Shown one piece after another: positions 1-6,668 of a stretch of DNA of 6,971 nucleotides. The DNA lies in NCBI GenBank assembly GCA_025352865.1, contig JANXSB010000693.1, positions 1-6,971 of the forward strand. Direction: 5' to 3'. Under the pieces are notes generated by a model that saw only the letters and a list, made by a program, of their open reading frames with translations, was not told where the DNA came from and made no database searches. Each line of letters opens with the position of its first letter. Position 1 is the stretch's first letter. This DNA is from Chthoniobacter sp. Lineage in GTDB: Bacteria > Verrucomicrobiota > Verrucomicrobiia > Chthoniobacterales > Chthoniobacteraceae. Position numbers and translations under genes: made by a program.

Positions 1-1361
<1,361 letters not shown>

Positions 1362-1372
<11 letters not shown>

Positions 1373-2054
1373 CGCGCCGACCTTCGACAAGCCCGCCAAC
1401 GAAAGCAAACCGCATCGCCGCTGGCTCTTCGCCTGGCTGTTTGCGCTCGTGTTTTCCGGCTGCTCGAGCGCGGTGCATGTGAAGGACACTAGCCACACGT
1501 TTCGCACCGTGGTCATCGACGCCGGACACGGCGGGCACAATCTCGGCACGACCTCGCGCTGGGGCGGCGCGGAGAAAAGCAACACGCTCGCCGTGGCGCT
1601 GCGGCTCGACCCAAAGCTGCGCGCCGCGGGCTTTCAGACCGTGCTCACGCGGAAGGGCGATTACTTTGTCGAACTCAACGAGCGCGCGGCGATTTCCAAC
1701 CGGCAGGACAACGCGATTTTCGTGAGCATTCATTTCAACGAAGGTGCGCGGCGCGCGGCGCGCGGCACCGAGACGTATTACAAATCGCGGCCGTCGCGGG
1801 AGCTGGCGGAGCGGATTCAGCGCGCGGTTTCGACGCTGCCGGGCGCGTCGTCGCGCGGGGTGAAGACGGCGAATTTCCGCGTGCTGAAGCGCAATGAATA
1901 TCCCGCGGTGCTCGTCGAGTGCGGCTTTCTCAGCAATCCGGCCGAGGGCTGCCGCTGCGCGACGTCGAGCTATCAGGAGATGCTCGCCGGGGCGATTGCC
2001 GGAGCGATCATCGAGCAGTGCGGGCCGCTCACGCCCGCGACCGCGGCGCGGTAG
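1362..2054 (+). CDS. N-acetylmuramoyl-L-alanine amidase (Amidase_3), lipoprotein
   Basis: A 230-residue zinc amidase predicted to cut the amide bond between N-acetylmuramic acid and L-alanine in peptidoglycan, acting in cell separation or wall turnover. Residues 19-34 (RRWLFAWLFALVFSGC) form a lipoprotein signal with lipobox FSGC and lipidated Cys34, so it should be membrane-anchored on the periplasmic side. Motifs of the Amidase_3 family: VVIDAGHGG with zinc ligand His56, Glu71 in WGGAEKSNTLA, SIHFN with His124, and catalytic Glu186 in PAVLVECGFLSNP. The domain fills residues 48-220; no SPOR, LysM or AMIN domain is present, so it is a minimal enzyme. I see no helix insertion of the EnvC/NlpD-regulated kind, though I cannot judge autoinhibition. 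The ATG at 1362 is the only start that preserves the signal peptide; it has only a weak AGA before it and overlaps the divergent gene by 11 bases. Two extra cysteines (197-199 region CRC) sit after the active site. Confidence 0.93.
1381..1385 (-). promoter_or_regulatory. Ribosome binding site for the DUF255 gene
   Basis: On the minus strand GAAGG stands 8 bases before the ATG at 1372. It decides this start: no ATG or GTG near it gives as complete a signal peptide. It lies within codons 7-8 of the divergent amidase gene. Confidence 0.55.
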
Positions 2055-2063
2055 GCGCGCGGA

Positions 2064-2873
2064 TTACTTGGCGTCGAGGCGCTTGAGGATCGCGGCTTCC
2101 ATCGAGTTGATGCGCTCGTCGAGGCTACCGTCGATTTTCCGCATCCTGCCGAAGAGCGCCTTGTTATAGGCGCGCTGCGCGCTGCGGGCGTCCTCGTCGG
2201 ACACAGCGCTATCGGCCTTGGCCTTGAGTTCCATGACCTCCGGGTCCGCGGCGGCTTTGGCCTTAGCCTGCTCAAAGTGGAATTTTTCCTTCGTCTCGGG
2301 ATCGGCGTCCGCTGGCGGCTCCACTGCTTCGTGTGGGGCGACGACGGTCGCGTTCTTGCCTTTGCGGCCCTTCTTGATGGGTGCGGGTGCGGGCGGTGTG
2401 GGCGGTGTGGGCGGCTCCGTTTTTTCCGGCGCGGTCGTGGGTGGCTCGGTTTTGACGACGGCGGGCTCGGGCTCCGCGTCGGCCGGTTTTGCTTTCGGAG
2501 AATGCTTTTTTTTGTGCGGCCTGGCGGTGGTGGGCGGGGGGCTTGTGTCTGCATCCGCTTTCGCGATTTTCGGTTTCGGGGCAGGCGTGGCACTGGGTTT
2601 CGGTGTCGCGGGTGCGGGTGTCGCCGCGGCGACTTTCGGCGCGGGCGCGGGTTTGTCGGCAACCGGCGGACGCCTCTGCCGCGAGCCAAAGAGGATTTGC
2701 AAAACGCCCGGCGATTTCTTTTCGGGCTCCGTGCTGGGTGTGGCCGCCGGGCTCGGCGTGGCCGTGGGGACAAAGGCCGTTTTTTTTGCCGCAGGCTTGG
2801 CCGGAGCGTCCTGCGCGAGCGCGGCGGCGCCGAGGCCGAGGATGGCGAGAAAGGTGGGAAGTGATTTTTGCAT
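2064..2873 (-). CDS. Secreted Pro/Ala/Lys-rich protein of unknown function
   Basis: A 269-residue protein I cannot assign to a named family. Residues 1-21 (MQKSLPTFLAILGLGAAALAQ) form a clear signal peptide with likely cleavage after ALA or AQ. Residues 22-55 are Ala/Pro/Lys-rich; 56-69 hold a short hydrophobic and basic patch (GVLQILFGSRQRRP) that may be a small conserved motif. Residues 70-190 are a low-complexity linker of Pro, Ala, Thr, Lys and Glu, including PPTPPTPPAP encoded by a 9-bp DNA repeat and two basic clusters (KKKHSPKAK, KKGRKGK). Residues 192-269 look like charged alpha-helices (ETKEKFHFEQAKAKAAAD to MEAAILKRLDAK) with little proline, so this is probably the folded part. It is convergent with the amidase, 9 bases apart, and divergent from alr. 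A role at the cell envelope is an inference from export and basic charge only. The ATG at 2873 is chosen for the signal peptide; the frame stays open further upstream. No Shine-Dalgarno is visible. Confidence 0.82.
   Translation of the reverse strand: MQKSLPTFLAILGLGAAALAQDAPAKPAAKKTAFVPTATPSPAATPSTEPEKKSPGVLQILFGSRQRRPPVADKPAPAPKVAAATPAPATPKPSATPAPKPKIAKADADTSPPPTTARPHKKKHSPKAKPADAEPEPAVVKTEPPTTAPEKTEPPTPPTPPAPAPIKKGRKGKNATVVAPHEAVEPPADADPETKEKFHFEQAKAKAAADPEVMELKAKADSAVSDEDARSAQRAYNKALFGRMRKIDGSLDERINSMEAAILKRLDAK
2392..2414 (-). repeat. 9-bp tandem repeat in the linker of the secreted protein
   Basis: On the plus strand the unit GGCGGTGTG occurs at 2392-2400 and 2401-2409, followed by a partial copy at 2410-2414. 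Read on the coding (minus) strand it gives the PPT repeat of the PPTPPTPPAP segment. Such a repeat can change length by slippage in 9-bp, frame-preserving steps. Confidence 0.7.
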
Positions 2874-2921
2874 AGGTCGGTGGGATGGCGAGGCGAGGAC
2901 ACTGCGCGCTGGGAAAAAAAC

Positions 2922-2983
2922 TGTCGAGCGCAAGCGCAGGCGCGCACCGAATTCTCGACACGCCCGCCCGCGCGCTCGTAAAT
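2922..2983. promoter_or_regulatory. Possible divergent promoter region with symmetric TCGACA arms
   Basis: The 121-bp gap between the secreted-protein gene and alr contains a perfect 7-base inverted repeat: TGTCGAG at 2922-2928 and CTCGACA at 2954-2960, 25 bases apart. Each arm carries TCGACA (5 of 6 to TTGACA) oriented outward toward its own gene. For alr, GTAAAT at 2978-2983 follows after 17 bases but matches TATAAT at only 3 of 6, and would put transcription start within a few bases of the GTG. For the minus gene no good -10 is seen at the matching distance. The arms could instead be a dimeric operator. Weak evidence. Confidence 0.3.
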
Positions 2984-2994
2984 CCCGTTCGTTT

Positions 2995-4116
2995 GTGAAT
3001 CCCATCAGCCCAACTTCCATCGCGCGACGCACCTGGGCGGAGATCGATTCCGCTGCGCTGCGGCACAATGCGGCGGCGGTGCGCGCGCAGGTGGGCGCGG
3101 GCGTGCAAATCATGGCCGTGGTGAAGGCGAACGCTTACGGCCACGGGGTCGGGCTCGTGGTGGCGGCGCTGGCCGGCACTGTGGAAATGTTCGGCGTGGC
3201 CAATGTGCGCGAGGCCGTGGAGGTGCGCGAGCATGCGGCGGACGCGCCGGTTTTCATCCTCGGCCCGGCGCTGCCGGAGGAGCGCGCGGAGATCGTGGCG
3301 CAGCGTTTTGTGCCCGCGATTTCCTCGGTCGGGGAAGCGCGCGCCTATGCCGCGCTGGCCGGCGCGGAACCGCTGGCGGTACATTTGAAAATCGACACAG
3401 GCATGGGCCGCACCGGCCTTTGGGAAAGCGAAGTGATCGCGGCGGCGCGGGAGATTCTCGCGCTGCGCGGCCTGCGGATCACGGGCCTCGCGTCGCACCT
3501 TCCGGTCGCGGATGAGGACGACGTCTTCACCCGCGAACAGCTCGCGCGTTTTCACGCGACGGTCGCGGAGCTGCGTGCGCTCGGTATCGCGCAGCCGGTG
3601 GTGCATGTGGAAAACAGCGCGGGGATCATCGGCTTTCCCGCACAAGCGGGCGACATGGTGCGCGCGGGGCTGATGCTTTACGGCAGCGCGCCGCGCGCGG
3701 AATTCCAGCCGCGGCTCCGCGCGGTGATGACGTGGAAAACGCGCCTCACGCTCCTTCGCACCGCGCCTGCCGGCCACGGCATCAGCTACGGACGCACTTT
3801 CAAAACGGTGCATCCCACGCGCGTCGCCACGCTCGCCGTCGGCTACGCGGACGGCTACCAGCGGCATCTCTCGGGACGCGGCGCGGAGGTGCTCATCGGC
3901 GGGCGGCGCTGTCCCGTACTCGGCCGCGTGACGATGGATCAGATCGTCGCCGATGTGACCGCGCTGCCGGGGGTCGAGGTCGGCGACGAGGTCGTACTCA
4001 TGGGCCGGCAGGGAGCGGAGGAAATCCCCGCCGCGGAACTCGCCGAAAAAGCCGGCACGATCGCGTGGGAGATTTTCACCGGCATCGGGCGGAGGGTTGA
4101 GCGGGTGAGTTTATGA
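2995..4116 (+). CDS. alr: Alanine racemase
   Basis: Cytoplasmic PLP enzyme interconverting L- and D-alanine, supplying D-Ala for peptidoglycan. With GTG at 2995 as start it has 373 residues, normal for Alr (about 355-390). N-terminal TIM-barrel: AEIDSAALRHN (15-25), PLP Schiff-base Lys44 in MAVVKANAYGHG, LKIDTGMGRTG (131-141; Lys132 and Arg139 match the residues known in Geobacillus Alr), ASHLPVADEDD (166-176, His168), and MVRAGLMLYG (221-230, Arg223). C-terminal beta-domain: catalytic Tyr265 in GHGISYGRTF, AVGYADGYQR (281-290) and GRVTMDQIVADV (310-321). All key residues are present, so it looks active. The open frame runs much further upstream but that part is antisense to the secreted protein; family homology starts near residue 13, which supports GTG 2995. 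No Shine-Dalgarno precedes it. The gene stands 74 bases before the RelE-like gene on the same strand and may be cotranscribed with it. Confidence 0.95.
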   Translation: MNPISPTSIARRTWAEIDSAALRHNAAAVRAQVGAGVQIMAVVKANAYGHGVGLVVAALAGTVEMFGVANVREAVEVREHAADAPVFILGPALPEERAEIVAQRFVPAISSVGEARAYAALAGAEPLAVHLKIDTGMGRTGLWESEVIAAAREILALRGLRITGLASHLPVADEDDVFTREQLARFHATVAELRALGIAQPVVHVENSAGIIGFPAQAGDMVRAGLMLYGSAPRAEFQPRLRAVMTWKTRLTLLRTAPAGHGISYGRTFKTVHPTRVATLAVGYADGYQRHLSGRGAEVLIGGRRCPVLGRVTMDQIVADVTALPGVEVGDEVVLMGRQGAEEIPAAELAEKAGTIAWEIFTGIGRRVERVSL

Positions 4117-4139
4117 TTTCAGATTTCAGATTTCAGATT
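4115..4139 (+). repeat. 7-bp tandem repeat after alr
   Basis: The unit GATTTCA occurs three times in a row (4115-4121, 4122-4128, 4129-4135) followed by GATT. The first copy starts within the alr stop codon. The AT-rich array stands out in GC-rich surroundings. Confidence 0.85.
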
Positions 4140-4170
4140 GAAAGTGCGGGCTCCGATCCAATCTGAATCT
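4128..4170. other. Inverted repeat between alr and the RelE-like gene
   Basis: TTCAGATTG at 4132-4140 is exactly complementary to CAATCTGAA at 4159-4167, and three further pairs form with one bulged T (arms 4128-4140 and 4159-4170, loop of 18 bases). No T-run follows on either strand, so it is not a standard terminator. It could be an RNA-processing or stability hairpin between the two genes. Confidence 0.5.
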
Positions 4171-4190
4171 TCAAACTCCGAGATCCCACC

Positions 4191-4556
4191 GTGCTCCAAA
4201 TCGTCTTCAATGAAATCAGCGCCGCCGAGATGTCCGCGCTGCCCAAGGAAATGCAGCTCGACCTGCTCGCGGAGTTTCATTTTCTGCCGGAGGATTTGGA
4301 TAAGCTGGACACGGAAAAATTCGGCGTTGTCGAGCGCGACGGGAAACGGCTCTTCCGCTACCGGGCGAAGGACTGGCGGATTTATTTTGCGAAGACGGGC
4401 GAAGGGATCACCGTGCATCGCGTGCTGCACAAAAACACGATCCGTGATTTCCTTTTCCGCACGAAACTGCCGATGACCGAGGACGACCAGCTCGGGCAGC
4501 GCGAGGGATTTTGGAAGCTCATCGAGGAGGCGGAAAAAACGAGGAAGGCGCGGTGA
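4191..4556 (+). CDS. RelE/ParE-fold-like protein (possible orphan toxin homologue)
   Basis: A 121-residue protein starting at GTG 4191. The middle, residues 51-93, reads like the C-terminal beta-sheet of the RelE/ParE superfamily: GKRLFRYRAKDWRIYF followed by ITVHRVLHKNTIRDFLF, comparable to the strand-YRLVY-strand-GKRE-Y pattern of RelE. Arg63 (DWRIYF) and Lys81 (LHKN) sit where RelE has functional basic residues; this alignment is by eye. The N-terminal 40 residues are acidic and helical (EISAAEMSALPKEMQLDLLAEF) and residues 94-121 form a charged tail (WKLIEEAEKTRKAR). No antitoxin-like gene is adjacent: upstream is alr, downstream a membrane protein overlapping by four bases (GTGA). It may therefore be a domesticated family member without toxicity. 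Only a weak GAG lies before the start. Fold assignment moderate, function unknown. Confidence 0.75.
   Translation: MLQIVFNEISAAEMSALPKEMQLDLLAEFHFLPEDLDKLDTEKFGVVERDGKRLFRYRAKDWRIYFAKTGEGITVHRVLHKNTIRDFLFRTKLPMTEDDQLGQREGFWKLIEEAEKTRKAR
4541..4548 (+). promoter_or_regulatory. Ribosome binding site within the upstream gene's end
   Basis: GAGGAAGG lies just before the GTG at 4553, inside the last codons of the RelE-like gene. It is the strongest Shine-Dalgarno in the window and decides the GTG start of the membrane-protein gene. Confidence 0.7.
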
Positions 4557-4819
4557 ATTTCCGGCTGCTGCTGTGCATCGGGCTGGGGCTTTTCACGACG
4601 TATCTGGGCATCGTCATGCTGGTCGGCAGCATGCGACAGCGCCCGCGGCCCGCGCTGCCGCCGAAGCCGAATTTTTCGGCGCGGGAGACGACGGTGGTGG
4701 ATGCGGAGACGGGGGGAAAGACGGTCTATCGGGAGATCACCGTGACGACGAAACTCGCGCCCGGCCCGGCGACGCCGCCGCCGGAGAAGCCGCGGATCGG
4801 GGAGTCGGCGCAGCCGTGA
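4553..4819 (+). CDS. Small single-span membrane protein of unknown function
   Basis: An 88-residue protein starting at GTG 4553, which overlaps the TGA of the RelE-like gene as GTGA; with the strong ribosome site upstream this implies translational coupling. Residues 4-26 (RLLLCIGLGLFTTYLGIVMLVGS) form one transmembrane helix or uncleaved signal anchor. Basic residues follow directly (MRQRPR), so the short N-terminus may face outside with the C-terminus inside by the positive-inside rule, but Arg4 makes this uncertain. Residues 27-88 are Pro-rich at both ends around a short segment, ARETTVVDAETGGKTVYREITVTTKL (43-68), that looks like two beta-strands. I recognise no family. An alternative longer start at 4511 would overlap the upstream gene by 46 bases and lacks the signal-anchor logic. 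Confidence 0.72.
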   Translation: MNFRLLLCIGLGLFTTYLGIVMLVGSMRQRPRPALPPKPNFSARETTVVDAETGGKTVYREITVTTKLAPGPATPPPEKPRIGESAQP

Positions 4820-4849
4820 TGACCGCGCACGCGTGGCCTGCGGTGGTTT

Positions 4850-4899
4850 GCAAAAAAAGGGCGCAAGCCTTGCAGCCTGCGCCCGTCAGATTTTTTTGC
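4850..4899. terminator. Bidirectional intrinsic terminator
   Basis: GGGCGCA at 4859-4865 pairs with TGCGCCC at 4878-4884 across a 12-base loop. On the minus strand the stem is followed at once by seven T (complement of 4852-4858), an ideal terminator for rpsB-tsf, ending 51 bases past the tsf stop. On the plus strand seven T occur at 4891-4897, six bases after the stem, serving the membrane-protein gene. The outer GCAAAAAAA (4850-4858) and TTTTTTTGC (4891-4899) are also complementary. Confidence 0.85.
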
Positions 4900-4909
4900 G
4901 CGATGAAAG

Positions 4910-5761
4910 CTACGCGGTGATTTCTTCGCCGACCATGTAGCGGAGGAAGCGGCGGATCACGAGGGTGTCGCCGAGTTCCTTGCTCTTCGCGGCGAGCAGT
5001 TGCGCGATGGTGTGGTCGGGGTTTTTGATGAACGCCTGATCGAGCAGGCACGCGCCGCTGTAAAACTTCACCATTTTTCCTTCGACGATTTTCTCGACCA
5101 TCTCCGCCGGTTTTCCGGGCGGCACCTGCTCGCGGTAGATGGCGCGCTCGCGTTCGGCGAGGGCGGCGGGCACCTGGGTGCGATCGACGCAGACCGGATT
5201 GGCGGCGGCAATTTGCAAAGTGATGTCGCGGACGAGCTGCTTGAATTCCTCCTTCGTCGCGGTGTCGTCCTTTTCCGAGCCGACCTCGACGAGTACGCCG
5301 ACTTTCGAGCCGGTGTGGATGTAGGCGGCGAGCGAGCCGTGGCCGGTCACTTCCACACGCGCGCTGCGGCGGATGCGGACGTTTTCACCGATCTTCTGCA
5401 CGGCGGCGACGCGCTCGCTTTCGAGATCCACTGCGGGGTCGCTGGCGATCTTGCGCGCGATGTCGTCGGTGAAGGCGCGGAAGCTGTCGTTCTTGGCGAC
5501 GAAATCGGTTTCGCAATTGACCTCGACGAGCACGCCGACTTTCGCGCCGGGCAGAATCGCCTGGGCGATGACGCCGTCCTTCGCTTCACGGTCGGCTTTC
5601 TTCGCGGCGCTGGCCGCACCTTTCGCGCGCAGCACGTCGATGGCCGCTTCGAGGTCGCCGCCGGTTTCGGTGAGGGCGCGTTTGCATTCCATCAGACCGG
5701 CGTTGGTCTTTTCACGGAGAGTTTTGACGAGTTGGGCGTCGATGACGGTGGCGGTGCTCAT
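4910..5761 (-). CDS. tsf: Elongation factor Ts
   Basis: Guanine nucleotide exchange factor that releases GDP from EF-Tu in the cytoplasm. The protein has 283 residues, close to E. coli EF-Ts (283). The N-terminal UBA-like domain (residues 8-48) has VKTLREKTNAGLMECKRALTETGGDLEAAIDVLR, the first EF-Ts signature. The core follows with VLVEVNCETDFVAKND (77-92), whose TDFVAKN carries the Asp-Phe pair (86-87) that enters EF-Tu, then the second half-core GSKVGVLVEVGSEKDD (151-166). The C-terminal part has MVEKIVEGKMVKFYSGACLLDQAFIKNPDHTIAQLL. The gene lies 93 bases after rpsB, as in most bacteria. pyrH, often the next gene, is absent here: a terminator and a convergent gene follow. The sequence before ATG 5761 ends in CCT with no Shine-Dalgarno. 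Repeated 32-bp DNA inside the gene is described separately. Confidence 0.98.
   Translation of the reverse strand: MSTATVIDAQLVKTLREKTNAGLMECKRALTETGGDLEAAIDVLRAKGAASAAKKADREAKDGVIAQAILPGAKVGVLVEVNCETDFVAKNDSFRAFTDDIARKIASDPAVDLESERVAAVQKIGENVRIRRSARVEVTGHGSLAAYIHTGSKVGVLVEVGSEKDDTATKEEFKQLVRDITLQIAAANPVCVDRTQVPAALAERERAIYREQVPPGKPAEMVEKIVEGKMVKFYSGACLLDQAFIKNPDHTIAQLLAAKSKELGDTLVIRRFLRYMVGEEITA
5282..5313 (-). repeat. Internal tsf direct repeat, copy 2 (residues 151-160)
   Basis: A 32-bp segment encoding GSKVGVLVEV. It matches 5519-5550 at 30 of 32 bases by direct comparison; one mismatch changes Ala to Ser, the other is synonymous (valine GTA versus GTG). Confidence 0.85.
5519..5550 (-). 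repeat. Internal tsf direct repeat, copy 1 (residues 72-81)
   Basis: A 32-bp segment encoding GAKVGVLVEV just before NCETDFVAKN. It is the partner of 5282-5313 in the same orientation, 237 bases apart (79 codons), so the two copies are in the same reading frame. Confidence 0.85.
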
Positions 5762-5796
5762 AGGGATATTTGGGATGGCTAAGGTTGAAAATGCGA

Positions 5797-5825
5797 AGAG
5801 ACGAGAGCGCGTGGCCCTCGTCTCT
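5797..5825 (-). other. Intercistronic hairpin between rpsB and tsf
   Basis: AGAGACGAG at 5797-5805 is perfectly complementary to CTCGTCTCT at 5817-5825 (9 pairs, 11-base loop). In the transcript it falls after the rpsB stop and before tsf. It is followed by TTCGCATTTTC rather than a T-run, so at most a partial terminator or a processing/stability element setting the S2 to EF-Ts ratio. A smaller GCCC/GGGC stem lies at 5838-5849. Confidence 0.6.
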
Positions 5826-5854
5826 CCGAAAGGGGTTGCCCGAGAGGGCGGGAC

Positions 5855-6580
5855 TTATTCGCTGACGCCAGCGAGGGCTTCCTGGTCTTTCTTCGAGCGG
5901 CCGGTGCTCGTCGAGACGATGGCGTCCACGAGTTTCTGCAAAACGATGCGGATGGCGCGGATGGCGTCGTCGTTGCCGGCGATGGGATACTTGATCAGGT
6001 CGGGGTCGGCGTTGGTATCGACGATGGCGACGATCGGGATGTTGAGGCGGTTGGCCTCGGCGACGGCGATTCCTTCGCGCATAGTGTCGATGATGACGAT
6101 GGCGTCGGGATGCTTCTCCATGTCACGGATGCCTTCGAGGTTGCGCTTGAGCTTTTCACCCTCGCGTTTGACCGCCGAAATCTCCTGTTTGCCCATTTTG
6201 GAATACTCGGTCTGCTTCTCGAGATTCTCGATGTATTTCATCCGCGCGATGCTCTTGCGGATGGTGGTGAGGTTCGTGAGCGTGCCGCCGAGCCAGCGCT
6301 GGTTCACGTAGAACTGCCCGCACGCGAGCGCGGCTTCCTTGATCGCCTCCTGCGCCTGCTTTTTGCAGCCGACGAAGAGCACCTTGCCGCGGCGGCTGGT
6401 GACATCGCTCAGAAACTTGGTCGCCTCATCAAGCTGCTCGACGGTTTTGCCGAGGTTGATGATGTAGATGGCGTTGCGCTTCTCGAAAATGAACGGCTTC
6501 ATTTTCGGGTTCCAGCGTTTGGTTTGGTGGCCAAAGTGGACCCCGGCTTCGAGGAGTTCCGTCATCAGTTCAGTGGACAT
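5855..6580 (-). CDS. rpsB: 30S ribosomal protein S2
   Basis: Structural protein of the small ribosomal subunit, binding between head and body and needed for S1 attachment in bacteria that carry S1. It has 241 residues, the same as E. coli S2. The first family signature is LMTELLEAGVHFGHQTKRWNP (5-25); further conserved stretches are FIFEKRNAIYIINLGKT (30-46), VLFVGCKKQAQEAI (67-80), YVNQRWLGGTLTN (91-103) and the second signature PDAIVIIDTMREGIAVAEANRLNIPI (158-183), then DTNADPDLIKYPIAGNDDAIRAI (188-210). The helical coiled-coil hairpin spans about 108-155. It is first of the rpsB-tsf pair, 88 bases after the UbiA-like gene. The ATG at 6580 starts exactly where S2 proteins begin, despite lacking a Shine-Dalgarno; the bases before it are C/A-rich and end in CCT. 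Confidence 0.98.
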   Translation of the reverse strand: MSTELMTELLEAGVHFGHQTKRWNPKMKPFIFEKRNAIYIINLGKTVEQLDEATKFLSDVTSRRGKVLFVGCKKQAQEAIKEAALACGQFYVNQRWLGGTLTNLTTIRKSIARMKYIENLEKQTEYSKMGKQEISAVKREGEKLKRNLEGIRDMEKHPDAIVIIDTMREGIAVAEANRLNIPIVAIVDTNADPDLIKYPIAGNDDAIRAIRIVLQKLVDAIVSTSTGRSKKDQEALAGVSE

Positions 6581-6668
6581 AGGTGCGTGCGTGTTTTTTG
6601 GGGCGGTAAAAAAATGGGCGGTAGGAGTAATGGGATTTCACGGGGGGCGCAACGGGAATTTTCTGGAA
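6581..6668 (-). promoter_or_regulatory. rpsB upstream region with a repeated TACCGCCC element
   Basis: This 88-bp gap should hold the rpsB-tsf promoter and leader. On the minus strand TACCGCCC occurs twice (complements of 6616-6623 and 6601-6608), 15 bases apart and separated by a T-run, followed by CCAAAAAACACGCACGCACC up to the start codon. In other bacteria S2 represses its own operon through the leader; whether these repeats take part is inference. No convincing -35/-10 pair was found, and there is no terminator for the upstream gene, so read-through is possible. Confidence 0.4.

Noticed and set aside
2341..2660. Short GC-rich repeats considered as a CRISPR or satellite array
   Set aside because: They are irregular and explained by Pro/Ala/Lys codons of the secreted protein's linker.
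2218..2994. N-terminal extension of alr by about 259 codons
   Set aside because: The extension is the antisense of the secreted protein's Pro-rich linker. Alr homology begins just after the GTG at 2995 and the resulting length is normal.
2874..3113. 80-codon N-terminal extension of the secreted protein
   Set aside because: It would run antisense into the conserved PLP-lysine region of alr and would bury the clear signal peptide beginning at 2873.
2272..3867. Long open minus-strand frame of 531 codons
   Set aside because: It is antisense to alr and in another frame of the secreted-protein gene; its protein is rich in Arg and His with no family features.
4191..4556. Complete type II toxin-antitoxin module
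   Set aside because: No ribbon-helix-helix, HTH or Phd/YefM-like antitoxin gene is adjacent. The coupled partner is a membrane protein.
4820..4909. pyrH or frr following tsf
   Set aside because: Only a terminator is present; no uridylate kinase motif is seen and the next gene is convergent.
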